64,000 nucleotides of DNA from positions 681,501-745,500 of the forward strand of contig VIIQ02000631.1 in the NCBI GenBank assembly GCA_007449985.2, in the 5' to 3' direction. Origin of the DNA: Desmodesmus armatus. Its lineage: Eukaryota; Chlorophyta; Chlorophyceae; Sphaeropleales; Scenedesmaceae. Below, one piece after another: positions 38,815 through 51,261 of this stretch (position 1 is its first letter; every line of letters starts with the position of its first letter). A program made the position numbers and the translations under genes. The notes below the pieces were generated by a model. The model searched no databases, was not told where the DNA came from, and saw nothing but the letters and a program-made list of their open reading frames with translations.

Positions 38815-41800
38815 ATGGAAGCTGCCTGTGACAAGTCCCCCTTTGTCTTCACAAGATGGCAGCCTGGGCCTCTAGATGCTGTGCGGAACTTCCTGTTGTC
38901 AGAAAGCTTCCAGTCTGCAGTACAACTCACAGCTGGCGTGCTGTTCGTGTCGCTGTTTGTATTTGTCGAGTAAGTCACAATTACAGCGTATTTTGGCGTG
39001 TGGGTAACTCAACCTGGATGCATGTGCATCACCTGGGCACACTTGTGCATCAGCTGACCCCACCCCCCAGGGGGGTGCCCACACATGCAGGATTGGCACC
39101 AACCTGCTGCAGGTCACTAGGCTAGATGCAACAGACTGCAGCTGATCTGCTCAGCTCTGCTTGCTCCTGATGCTTGCCTTCTGCCTGTCTGCAGTGCTCT
39201 GCGCTTCCCCGGCTCTTGCGTAGCAATCCTCCTCTACTTTGTAGTGGCGGTGACAGCTGCCCCAGACTGCCACGTGGGAACAAGGATATTCCTATGCGGC
39301 TTCATGATCGGGCCCATGTGGCTATCCCTGCTGTTGGGTGGCATCATTGCCACTCTAGGCAAGCTGGCACCAACGCGAGAGGGCCAGCTCATCATCCTGT
39401 GTGTGCTGGGGCCACTGGCTCTGATCCCTTTTGCAGCCAACCGGGTCGGCACCAGCCACCTGTACATGTTTGCTATGGGTATGATATCTTGTCTCTACTT
39501 GGGTATGCCCATCCTGACGGGCTGGCCTGCTCCTGACATCACCACGCTGTGGACACGTGCTGTGGGCTTTGTGCTGGTGTCAGCACTGATCGGCATGTTT
39601 GCAGGATCTGTGCTGTCCATGATCGTGCTTCCCTCGCTTTCCAGCCACAAGGTGAGCACTGTGTGGCACAAAAGAATTCTGCCTACCTGCCTGCCTGCGC
39701 ATACGGGCTGCTTGCACGGCCCTCAGCGAGCACACCTCCTGCACTTCCCAGCACAGCAGCTGTACTCCATTTCAAGCAGAGCACAGGAACATCGGGAGTA
39801 CTGTGTTTGCATCAGAAGCACTACAGCCTGGCTTCTGGGAGCTTCCTTGCACGCTGCCTTCCAGTCCGTGTACACGTCCAGCCCTTGTCCATCTGCCTGC
39901 CGTCGCTAATTGAACCCACCTTCTGCTGCAACCCTAAACCTCAACCTCAACCCCTCTTGCAGCTTGAGGAGGAGGTCAGCACAGCCTTGAAGCTCATGGG
40001 CCAGCACCTGTCCTGCAGTGCCTCCCTGCTGTGGCGGCCAGGCCAGACCAGCCTGCAGGCCCTGCCCCGGCACCTAGAGGGCCTGCACCCACTGCTGCTG
40101 CCCAGCTCACGTACAGGGACCCTTGAGGAGGTGGCACCTGGCTTGCTGGACCAAGACACAGGAGCGGCAGCGGTGAGCGGTTGGGGAATCACGGAGTGTC
40201 ATGACTGATCAGCTGTGTGGGTTGGTGCTGTTACCAGCAGGCTGTGCAGTCTTGTTGTTTTTGTACCAGCGCTGGGTGCTTCGGCGCTGTCTGACTGCTC
40301 CTGCGTATGTTACTCAGCAACTGCTGGCTTAGCATTGGCACACACCCTCTTTTTCTTATGAACTTTTGGTGTGCGGCTGAGCGCTCTGCATGCTCTGCCA
40401 GCATGAGCGGGGTCCGATCTGCGATCTGCTTCCGTGCCGTGCTGTGTCCTGCTATTGCTTTGATCTGCAGGTGTCGCCTCGGCAGGTTTATGCAGCGGTG
40501 ATGGACTGGTATGAGCACCTGTCCCGCCCTCCCTCTGACTCAGCAGCCACGCGCAGCAAGTCAACCTGCCTAGCTGGCTGCAGGAGTGTCAGCAGCTCAG
40601 GCAGTGAACGGGTCAACAGCACGTTCTATGGGCCAACTGCAAGTAGGTGGTAGGCTTGGTTGCATGGAAGGACACTGACATAAGCGCTGCATGAGTTTTG
40701 CTGTAGTCCTTGTCTCCTTACTGCGTCTTAGCAGCCCAGACAGACTGTAGCACAGCGCTTGCACAGAAGTTGCACATAGTCTCAAGTATGTGAGGGCACC
40801 CCCACATACAACCTTGTGCAGTATCGCCACTACTGTGGTACCAGCAAGTATGGGAATGTGATCAGGACCTAAGACCGTCCTGGCTCATGTTCTGGCTCAT
40901 GCAAAAACTATTAGTGCATGCTCAACAAAGCCTGCATGTGTGCTTGCCGCTGCACCTCATCACACACAGGCAGCATGGCTGCAGCAGTGGCTGCTGCCGC
41001 AAGCGACGTCGAGGAGGAGCAGCAGTGGCAGCAGCATCTGCAGGACCTCAAGGATCAGCCCTTACAGCCAACCCACACCCACAGTTGGACTGGTGCAACT
41101 CCAAGTGCCCCAAGCAGCACCACTCTCAGCCATCGGGCCCGCAGGCAGCACAGCACACCAGCCCAGCACAAAGCGCCTCCAGGACCCATTCTGGAGGATC
41201 CAACACAGCTGCGTCTGGGCTCAACTGTCACAGCAGCTGCCGTGAAAGCCGCCAAGGCAGATGTGCTGCAAGCAGACTATTCAGCTCCTGCACCTGGCAC
41301 CCGCTTGGGTGACCCCAGCAGAGGCCGCCCAAGCAGCAGCGTTGGTCGTGTGCCGGGTGTGACGCAGCCATGCCCCAGCATTTCAGGTGGGCAATGCTTG
41401 CTTGTGCAGCTATGGAGAGAGGCATTGTGCTCGGCGTTGGCAGGACCTGTACCGGCAAGCTGTGGCAGCCTCGTGGTTAAGTTCAGGTCATGCTGGGGAC
41501 TCATACTGCAATCGAGTACGTCACGGCACCACAGGCACCTCTCAACGCCCACAACTGGCCAGCAAGCCATGTGCTATGGCTCGTGCCTCTCAGTGATGCC
41601 CCTGTGCCTGCTGCGTTGCGCCCTGCGCTGTGCTGGTTGCAATGCTCTGCGCTGCTCAGGTGTGCGGCAGTTGCTGGCTCATGCCAACCAGCTGCTGGAG
41701 GCTGCTGGTGCAGAGCCCCAGTGGCTGCGGCATGGCGAGCGCCACTTCCACGTGGCACCCTGGACCAAGCTGGTTGCTGCAACACAGCTGGTGGCACTCA

Positions 41801-44800
41801 GGCAAGCCGGGCTGCAGCAGTGTGTGCAGACATTGGGGTTCTATCAAATAGTGATCTGTGAAAGGTTTCATTTTGCACTCCACACACTAGCATGTTCGTT
41901 ATCCCGCATGAACATCGCAGCACTAGTGTGCCTGACTGTGCACAGCACAAGCAGGACGAGGAGCTTGACTCTCAGCATCAGGCATAGGCCATGACCCCTG
42001 GCGCACACGGTTTGACTTGTTTGTGCACCCCCCTTGCTCTGCTATCTCATGAGCCTTGCTGCCGCCATTGCAAGGAAGGGCTTTTCTGCATGTGGTCAGT
42101 GGGTGTTGTGAAGCCTTTCAAGTGTGTTTCTAGCGTGCCAGCAATGCCGAGCATGCACATGGCAAGAGCTTTTGTGACAGCGGGCATGTATTCAACGAAA
42201 CTGCTGGAATGGTGCATTTCCCTGCAGGTTGACAGCCCTGGACCTGATCCAGCGTGACTTTGTTTCACTGGCTGAGGAGCCGCACTCCTTCCCTGTGGAA
42301 GAGCTCAGCACACTGCTGCAGCAGCTGTACGGGACAGCAGCAGCGGCACTGGCGCTCCTGTCTGAGCAGATCAGATGCAGGGAGGAGCTCACGAGTGTGT
42401 GTGCTGCCAGTCAGCAGATACTCAAGGTGAACAGCCGGCTTTCCTACATGTGTGAGGCTGATCTGTGCTGTGGTGCGCTGCACTGTGCTGTGTCATGCTG
42501 TGCTGCATTGAGACGCGCTGCCATCACCATTGCCTGCAAGGTACAAGATCAAATTGGCGCACATAGTGGACCATGAATAGGACAACGGAAAAAGGAAAAG
42601 ACAAAGAAGTGTGACCACGTGGTGCCTTGAGTTGCTGTTGTGCTCCTGCTGGCCGGTGGCTCCAGTGGCTCTAGATGCATATCGCTTTCTTGTGGCGCCG
42701 TCGCTGTCTGCTGTGTGCAGCATCGTGACTGGAAGGCGTCCAGGCAGCGGTTGCTGCAGCTGCTTGAGGCCACGCTGGTGGACTTCTTTGTGCGCATCCA
42801 GCAGGCCTCAACAGATGACCCCGTTACTGTGCCTTCAGCGCACTGGGTGAGTGTTGCCCTTGTTCATGTATGGAGTGAGTGTGGGCCGGTGGAAGCTGGT
42901 ACAACAAGGTGGTTGTGCCCTCGCGCGCCATCGTCTCAGCCAGCAGTTTGATATCAAGTTGTATGACAGCAGCGTAGCTGAGCCAGCCAGCCGTTAGGCA
43001 ATGGCGGCCAGCACAACAGCAGCTAAAAACATACATCCTTGCTGCAGCAAGGATGTGCAGCTGTGTTTCTGTCAACATGTGTGCGGACAGCCTGCCCACG
43101 TTGCCGTGGCCAACTTGCGAGCATATTACTACCCACCTACTGGCTGATGTGCAATGCTGAGGTTGGATCGGGGATAACGGTAGGTGTACGCAGACACAAT
43201 CAGCAGGGGAGTCTGCAGTTTTCTGCTTAGACATGTCGCAAGCAACAACTCAGGTGCAAGCAGTGCGTCAGGTGATGTGTTGTTTGACGTGGCTGCTTCG
43301 TTGTGCAGGTGCGGCGTTGGATGTTCTTCCACACCACCACCCTGAGTTTGATGGATGCAATGGACGCCCTGGCCAACGCTGCAGAGGCAGCCCTCGTCAC
43401 ACAGCACCGCCACAGCCGACCCTGGTGGCAGTTTTGGCGCCAGCCAAACAGCAACAACCAGCAGCAGCAGCAGGAAAAGGGGCCGAGCAAGCAACCACCT
43501 CATGAGGAAATTAGCAGTGGTGTCGACATTGAAGCAGGGGTGAAGGGCTCCCAGGACAGCCAGCAGTTGCAGCAGCAAGCAGTGCCGGGCAGCAACAGCA
43601 GCCTTGACCCATCACCCCTGTCAGCAAAGCAGCCTGGGCCAGCTGTGTTGACCTCCCTAGCTTCTCTAAGGGTCCCCAGCAGCAGCGATCCCAGCAGCGG
43701 CCCCAGCCCCTTGGCTGAACCCCTGCTTGTGCCTGCTGCAGCCGCAGCTGCAGCAGATGGTTTGGGTCCTACCGCTGGTGCTGCTATTGGTGATGCACGG
43801 CATGCGCAGCAGCCTGGGCCTTCTGCGCATCACCCGCCAGGTGTAGGCCAGCGGCAGGGAGCAGCAGCAGCCTCTGCAGCGGCTGGCAATTCAGCAGGCG
43901 CAGGCGCAGGTGCAGCAACAGCAGCAGCAGCAGCTGGTTGGGGCCAGCGGCTGCAAGCAGGCTTCTTACTGCACACGGCCTGGGTCCGGCCCTGGCTGCC
44001 CCTGGCGCTGAATGTGAAGCAGTTTGAGAACATCAAGCTCATTGTGCAGCAGCTGCCGGGGGCCTTCAGCAGCAGGAAAGGTAAGTGGCGCTGGTGTGCT
44101 AGTGCTGGAGTTGATGCTTCTGGTCACCATTGAAGCACCCCACTGATGCTTGTGCTGGACACACTATCGGATTGCCCTGCTTTATGTGCTTTGATTGTGA
44201 CGTAGTGCGTTTTGGGTACTATATGACTCATGCCACATGTGGCCATGATTGACACTTCCAGTGCCTGCAACAATCGATCCATCGCAGCAGCTAACAACAA
44301 AAATCCTGCTGTGATGTGTGTGTTTGCTGCTGCCAGCACTGCTGGCTGCCCTGCGCAACAGGCGTGTGCAGGCTGCAATCAAGTACTGGTGCGTGCTGGT
44401 AGTGATGTTGGTGGGCACCTTGCTGCTGATGTACTTTGTGCCAGTGACGGCAATGTTTGGCCCCTCCTTTGGCTACACGCTCGCTGCTGTTGGCATGTCA
44501 GACAGGGTGGAGTCAACGGTGTTCAAGGTAAGCTGCAGGCTTGTTGTGACACAGCACAACACAGCACAGCATGACAGCACTCAATGTCTTGGCTCCCTTG
44601 ATGACCTGCAGCACGCACCTTGTTATCAAGAGCATCAAGGGTGCAGGCGCTCTGGTATGTGCTGCCATCATAGCATGTGCAGATCCCTGCATGCCATAGC
44701 ATTGCATAGCATAGCATTGCACAGCACAGCGACCGCCAGCCCCCAGGCCCCAGGCCTAGCTGCAGTCACACCCATGGTGTGTGTGCCTGGACTACCCACA

Positions 44801-46365
44801 CACACCAAGGGTCGGCTGCTGCTGCACTGCCACCGCCCCTGCAGGTCGCTGTGTGGACTGGCGCCACCTTTGTCGGTGCCACACTCGGCTGGGCCCTCAT
44901 GGTCCACCCCAGCATGGCCCTCAACTCAGTGGCCCTCGCCGTGGTCATGTGCGCAGTCGCCTTCTGCGTCGGCACCCTGCCGCGTGGCCCTACCCACGGC
45001 AGCAGCTTGCTCTCACTCTTCACACTCACCACCCTTGCCTCTATCGTGCTCTGCCAGTGCTGTGGGAGGGTGGGCTCCAACTGGGTGACAATCACCAGGG
45101 GCGCCAGTGTGCTGGTTGCTGCTGTGATCGCCCTGGCGGTTCAGAACCTTGTACTGCCTTGGTACACCTCCACTTGGGCGTTTGAGCAGCTGGGGCTGGT
45201 GTATAAAGAAGCCACTGAGGTGCTTGCTGACCTCGTGTGTCAGCTATACGACGAAACTGAGCAGCTCCTGCAGCAAGCTGATGGTGACAGTGCAGGCCAG
45301 CACCCACGACAGTACCAGCAGGCTGGTGGGGAGGAAGCAGCTCAGCAGCCAGGGCTAGCTGCGGGCCCAGGGGTCACACCAGCAGCAGGAGGAGGAGCAT
45401 GGTGTGCAGCAGAGGGAGGAGGGGCAGAAGGTGGTGAGGCAGTAAGCAGCGGCAGCAGGGTGCGGTCCCCTCTGCAGAGGCTGCAGCTGTTGGATGAGGC
45501 TGTCAGACGGGTGTGGATCAGAGAGCAGCAGCAGCAGGTGGAGCGACGGAAGGGCAGCCCCTTCTCCAAAGCCGACCACCAGCAGGAGCAACAGCGGGAA
45601 CAGGAAAACGAGCAGCAAAATCAGCAGCAGGAGCAGCGCCATGTGAGGTTTGAGAGGCAGCCGAGCTTAACAGCATCTGTTGCAGCCACCAGGCTGGCCA
45701 GTGTTGGGCGGCTGTTCACAAAGACCTCAGCACAGCAACTGCAGGACCTACTGCAGCCCAGCCAGACTGCATCTTCAGCAGCAGCGGAAGCAGGCAGCAA
45801 CATGCACTGGCCGAATAGCCTGCGCCCCACCAAGTCCACCACAGGGGATGGCAGTGCTGCCAGCGGCGATGCAGCTGCTGCTGCTGGTGCTGCCGCTGCT
45901 GTTGGGTCTGCCATGGCAGCTAGTGGCAACCAGCAGGGCGAGGAGGCAGTGTGTGAAATGGTGCAGCTGCTTCAGCAGCGGCGGCTGAAGTGCCAGCAGC
46001 AGGGAGGGCAGGGGCGGGGGGCTGGTGTTGGGCGTGTGGCGGTGACGGGGCTGCAGCTGCAGGCTCGTCTGGTGCGGCCGTTGGTGCAGGTGAAGATCTC
46101 TTTGGTGCTGGACACCACAGCATGGAGGACCGGGCCCCTGGCAACACCACCGGTGAGCATATCATGATGTCAGGTTGATATTTTTCCTGCAGGACTTTGG
46201 TTCCTGATGGGTTCAAACACGCTGTAGGCAAGCAACAATGCTTGGTTTTTGTTTGGGCTGCTTCGTCCGTTCTCAAGATTCTGGCTGCTGCCTGCCTTAC
46301 TTTTTGAAGGTCTGGCTGAATGTCTCTCTCCTTGCCTACCCTGTCTGTCTGTCTGTCTGTCTGGC

Positions 46366-46401
<36 letters not shown>

Positions 46402-47168
46402 CTGCAGTTGGTGCAGCAGATGCTGCAGGGCATGTTCAACCTAGTTGACGCACTGGCGGCGCTGCAGCAGGCCGTCAGCGTGCCTGTACAGGAGCTGAGT
46501 GGCTCATGGGACTGGGCGCTGCTGCATGCAGCCGGGTCCTGGGCGGCCATGCTGATGCAGGCAATGCAGCTGGCAGATGCCACGGCAGCTCATGTGCTGG
46601 CCCCGTCTGCGCAGACTGCACAGGAGTTGCTGGCACAGGTGAATGGTGGGCATTGGTGATGTTGCGGCTCGCCGCACATGCGGCGAGCATGCATGCTTTT
46701 GTAGGCTGCCTGCACTCAACAGTTTATCGCAGTTTCTGCTGCAAGACACCCTCTACCTGTGTCACCAGCCTGACCTAACAAACCTAAACCCTCATCTTCA
46801 CTGTCTCAGCCCTTATGGCTAAAACCTCACCCCCGAAGCTTCACCCCTGCAACCTCACTCTGAACCCCTCAAACCCCCTGCTGCTACTGGCACTACTGCC
46901 GTTCTTGTCGTGAATGCTGCTGCTGCAGATTCAGGAAGTCCAGCACAAGCGCTTTGAGCACTTTGCAGTGCAGCGTGAGCTGCGGCGGCTGCTGTTCACG
47001 GCTTTTGCCACTGACAGGGAGTTGACAGAGTCACATATTCTGGATGGTGTGCAAGGCGGGCAGCTGCAGGGCCAGCTGCGCTACTCAGCCTGTGTGTATG
47101 CCACCAATAAGGTCTTGGATCAGATCACGACCACGGCACGCTGTGCTTTGCAGCACGGGGGCAAGTGA
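38815..47168 (+). CDS. FUSC/aromatic-acid-exporter-type membrane protein
   Basis: Thirteen exons: 38815-38969, 39195-39651, 39963-40172, 40471-40642, 40970-41386, 41660-41837, 42228-42426, 42721-42846, 43309-44080, 44337-44527, 44845-46152, 46408-46638 and 46929-47168. Phases agree throughout, for about 1551 aa. Two membrane halves are seen. The N-terminal one has about six helices (AVQLTAGVLFVSLFVFVE, VAILLYFVVAVTA, the FLCGFMIGPMWLSLLLGG segment, ending SVLSMIVLP). The C-terminal one has about six (KYWCVLVVMLVGTLLLMYFV, FGYTLAAVGM, VWTGATFVGATLGWALMV, ending ALAVQNLVLPW). Between and after them lie long cytosolic regions with Ala/Gln/Ser-rich stretches. This two-half plan matches FUSC/ArAE-type proteins of fungi, algae and plants (related to aluminium-activated malate transporters), thought to move organic anions across plasma or vacuolar membranes. 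The exon 6 donor is weak. Substrate unknown. Confidence 0.72.
46338..46401 (+). repeat. (CTGT)n microsatellite before FUSC exon 12
   Basis: About fourteen CTGT units with single interruptions run directly into the CCTGCAG acceptor of exon 12 and serve as its polypyrimidine tract. Confidence 0.9.
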
Positions 47169-47935
47169 GGGTTTGGGTACTTGCTGGCTCACATTGGATG
47201 GTAGCAGGTCGAGGGCTGCACAGTGATGGCATGGATGGCATGGTGTTTTTGTCTGCAAGTGTTTTTGATCATGTCACTTTGTTGTTTATCAAGTGGCGGC
47301 AGGGTTGAGGGCCAGGGTAGCGATGGAGGGAATGGCATCGTCGTCTAGATCATTCAGCAGTAAATATCTGCATTCAAAGCTGCTGTTGATGTGGTGCCAC
47401 TTCGCAGCCTGTCTGCCACGGGCCAGATCTCAGATCAGATGACGGCCACAGCATGCTATGCCGTGCAGCAGGGGTGCAAGTGAGGCGTCAGGTGCTTGCT
47501 GGTGCACTGAAGGGACGGCAGCAGGGTTGAGGGCAAGGGCAGGTCAAAGTTTCGGCAGGGATGGCATGCAGCTGTTGTCTGGATCAAGCGGCAATGAATG
47601 GTAGCAAGTTGATGTGTTGCTGGTGTGGGGCCACGCTGCTCAGTGTGTGTATGCCATTGGCAGGTCCTGGATCAGATCACTGCCACAGCGCGCTGTGCCT
47701 TACAGCAGGGCTGCAAGCAATGTATCTGAACAGCAGGTTCACTTTGGGGGCGGTCAGTATATGGCAGGGATGTCATGCTGTTCTCGTCTGGATCAAGCCG
47801 CAGTGACTGAATGCATGTCAGTCATGTTGTGTGGTGCGGCCATTGGCCAGGCCCGGTGAATGCCGCCGGCAAGGTCTCAGGTCAAGTCACTGCCACGGCA
47901 AGCTGTGCTTTGCAGCACGGCTGCACGTGAATCAG
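47083..47935 (+). repeat. Decayed tandem copies of the FUSC gene 3' end
   Basis: The last about 85 bp of the FUSC coding sequence plus part of its 3' UTR recur three times downstream (near 47404-47490, 47631-47725 and 47836-47935). Shared pieces are (GATCAGAT)CA..GCCACGGC, GCTGTGC(T/C)TT(G/A)CAGCA and, between them, GGCAGGGATGGCAT..GTCTGGATCAAGC. Units are roughly 200-320 bp and about 75-85% alike by eye. None is an open exon. Confidence 0.75.
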
Positions 47936-49237
47936 CAAGTGGGGGTCGTGTGCATGATCCACGCGAATGACGTGGCGTTCATGAAAAGCAGCAGTGATGA
48001 GGGTGGGCGTGGATTATGGTGCTAGTGCTAGGTTGCAGGCTGGTCATTTGCATCAATGGGCATTTAGTGGGTTGTGAGGGTATTGCTGCCTGATCAACAC
48101 AGTCTCTGAATTTTATGCCGTGAAGTCATAGCTCAGAATTCATGGTTGCTCTGCAGCAGCTGTATGTGTGTCATCGGCTGGTGGGCTGCAATATTACCTT
48201 GTTATTTTTGTCAAAGCGACCACTTATGGGTGTTGTCATGCAGTTACTGCCAGTATGTGACATACGGTGTTTGACTGATGATGAGTGCCTGCTGAGCACA
48301 AATTGTTTCATACTGGGTAGTGGGGCTGGTGTATTAGTGATACATACCAGCTGTGCCATCTCACTCGTGATGTATCAGCCAGGGCTGTACACATGTGGCA
48401 ACTTGTCAACAAATGCAGTCTGGGGTATCAGTATGCTCTGGTCCTGATTCAGTGCAACAGACAATCTGGGCAGTGTACTTTTCGAGACACATGTGTTTGC
48501 TGGGTATGTATGGGCATTGGCACATGCCTTTCAGTGTTGCAAGAGGCTTGAGCAGCGTCTGGTGCTGCTAGCATGCATCATTGCAGGGCTTGCGGTGTCA
48601 GGAGTCAAGATGGTGGCTGGTGCAGCTTTGCTGGGGCATTACAGTCAAGCAGGACATGTTCTGCAGTTTCATTCTCGATGGGCCTGCTCACGGGGTGATG
48701 TCAACCACCATTCAGCAACCTGGTTTGGACTGCATGTACGCTGGTCTGGTGCTGTGATTTTGTGATGAGAAGATTCTGGCACACGACCAGTTGAGCTGTG
48801 AATGCAAGTGTCTGCCGCCCAAATGTAACCCTTCTGATGCACAAAGGTTGGATTGACGGCATGGAAGGTGCCAGGTTCCGTTAGTAGACTTGTCACATTG
48901 AGCCAGACCAGGCCTCCCTTGCATGATGCCCAATGCCCAGGCCCAGTTGAAGCATCATACACCAGCACACAGTGGCTGCAAGCGGAGTTGCAGTTGCCTT
49001 CGGGCGTAGTGTGCTTTTCGACATCAAACGCTCAAGCCAGCTCTGATACCTCACCCCATGCTAGAACTTGCTGAAGCATCCACGACCATGGTTTTGTTAC
49101 GAAGGCAATCAAGCTCTGCAGCTGCCGCCACCAAGCAGTGCTGCACACCAACTGAACGTACTGCGTGCATAATCAAGCGGCAGTACCACCAATCAAACTC
49201 CCTCACCACTGCTTAGTCACTCACTGCTATCACTGCC
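47936..49237. other. Intergenic, nothing recognised
   Basis: Between the repeat tail of the FUSC locus (+) and the end of the bL21m gene (-). One 101-codon frame at 48142-48447 has no splice support or motif. Confidence 0.45.
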
Positions 49238-51004
49238 TTACTGCCGGGCAGCAGCCTTAGCCCTGGGTTCAGGCTTTGGCACAGCAGCCAGCACCGCAGG
49301 GGGACCGTGCTTCCGGCCTGCACCTGCAGCTCGCCGAGGCACTTTCTGCCAGCCCTGTGGCTGCTCTTCCTCAGCTGCTGCTGCCGCCATCGCCGCATCT
49401 GTGTCTTCCAGTGCCTCGCCTGCCACTGCTGCTGCTGCCATAGCCCGCTCCTGCATCGGCACAGGTGCTGCCCGTGGCCTGTTGCTGCTGTTGGCAGCGG
49501 GCTGCTTGGGATACTGCAGCTGCTGCTGGCTGCTGCTGCTGACCGCCGTCCGCGCTGCAGTGGCGTTGGGGCCAATGGCTGCCACGTTTGTTAGGCCTGC
49601 TAAAGGTGCATCTGGCTGGGCAACTGCTGCTGCTGCTGCTGGCTGCCTGACCTCCAGTATCCGCAGCGCTGTGATGTGACTGCGGTGGCCCTGCAGCTTG
49701 CTGTACCGCTTGCGCTTCTTCTTCTTGAACACATACACCTGCGCACAGCACAGCACAGCACATCACATGAAGAAAGCAGGGAGTAATGAGTATTTCTGCT
49801 CACAAGGGTGCACATGATAACGTTGACAACAAAGTGCAGTAGTACAGCGACAGGCGGTGACACCTAGGACTCCAGACCTCCTGGGAGGAATGCTGGTGGC
49901 CCAAACAAGGTGTTTCACATATGTGAAGGTCAGGAGCAACTGTGCATACAGCCATGCTGGGGCAAGGGTGGGTGATTTCACTTGCAAGGTCATCACTCCT
50001 GGCGGGCTGAAACAGTCACAGCCAGGCAGCAGCCTGCACACGCACCTGCTGGGTACAACTGCAGCCTGCCAGGCCTGTGCCTCACCTTTGCGTCCTTGAA
50101 GGTCTCCTCCACAGCAGCAACAACACTTGCACCAGGGACGAACGGCCTGCCAATAGTTGTGTCATCCCGTGTGCCCAGCAGCAGCACCTTGTTGAACTCC
50201 AGCACGTCATTGACACTGGCCCCTGGGATCTTGTTGTGGTAGATGACGTCATCAGCAGTCACCTTCCACTGGCAGCCCCCGTCTCTATCACAGCAAAGCA
50301 GGCCTGCAGACAGGGGCAGCATTGCCGGTGGTGGTCGATTGATGCACAAGACTGGGGAACGGGGGGTTGGGGGATATGAAACGCCCGGCTGGCAGTGTGT
50401 TGTACTCGCTGCTGTGGACAGAAACAGCAACAGCAGCTACGTTATGCCTGTAGGACTCAGAAGTGTATGAAAAGGCTGCTGTGGAGCAGATGCTGTGCAT
50501 CCGTGCTGCGCAAGAGCAAGCACACCAAGAAGCAGGCCACGCCTGCTGGCCAGTACCCACCTGTGGCCCCACCCGGTATGGCCCAGTGATCTGGCCAATC
50601 CTCTGGTACAGTATAGGCTCCTCCAGCACTGGAAGGGGTGGTATGGCTGTCTGTATCACCTGTGATTGCTGCTGCTGCAACTGGCCACTGTCAGACTGCT
50701 GCTGCTGCTCCTGCTGTGGTAGGTAGGGCTGCACTGCCAGCCAGCTGGCCTTGTTGTTGGCTTTCTTGAGGGAAAGCTTGTGCGACCGGCCTGCCATGGA
50801 GCGCACACTGCCACATCCTGGGAGTTGGCCACTCCAGCTGTTGCTCCTGCTGTTGCTGGTGCCTAGCGCTGCTGCAGCCAGCTGCTGCAGATCGGACAAG
50901 TGATTTAGGCACACACCCAGCTGCGTTGTCCGGGACCGCTCCTGTAAGCTGCGCTGTACGACAAGGCTGTGCAGCCTGCCGATCGCTGACGCCAAGGAAC
51001 GCAT
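49238..51004 (-). CDS. Mitochondrial large-subunit ribosomal protein bL21m
   Basis: Three exons: 51004-50573, 50303-50086, 49738-49238. The N-terminal 140 residues (MRSLASAIGRLHSLVVQRS, Arg/Ser-rich, few acids) look like a mitochondrial presequence plus extension. The bL21 domain follows: FAVIETG, then WKVTADDVIYHNKIPG, VLEFNKVLLLGT, TIGRPFVPGASV, and KKKKRKRYSKLQGHRSHITALRI, the 23S rRNA-binding end. A C-terminal Ala/Gln/Pro-rich tail of about 120 aa is unusual, since bacterial bL21 ends at the basic segment. FAVIETG and QWKV are in different frames, separated by a G5 run near 50277-50281. One more G would join them, and the summed exon length (1151 nt) is exactly one base short of a multiple of three. 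This is a real frameshift or an assembly error. Confidence 0.85.
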
Positions 51005-51261
51005 TGCTACAGCTTGGGACCAGAAGCGCCTTGCATCTGCGTTTTCAGACTGACAAAGGCATCCCTATGACTTGGGCCGATTGCTTTCAGATCACATTTG
51101 CTTTTCAACTTGAGGACAGCTGAACAGGTAGTGTTGACCTGTGCTGACCAGTCACAACCCAGCCCTGACAGGCATGGCATGCCTGCCTTCACTCCTGTGT
51201 GCACCTTCTGGTGCACCGGATAACACAAGCTATGATACACCCAACCAGCAAGCGACACATG

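Noticed and set aside
41387..41659. Extra exon between FUSC exons 5 and 6
   Set aside because: The stretch is open in one frame, but exons 5 and 6 already join in phase with good GT-AG signals and the translated stretch lacks family character.
47083..47935. CRISPR-like or satellite array
   Set aside because: Units match the last exon of the adjacent gene, differ in length and are diverged; this is gene-end duplication.
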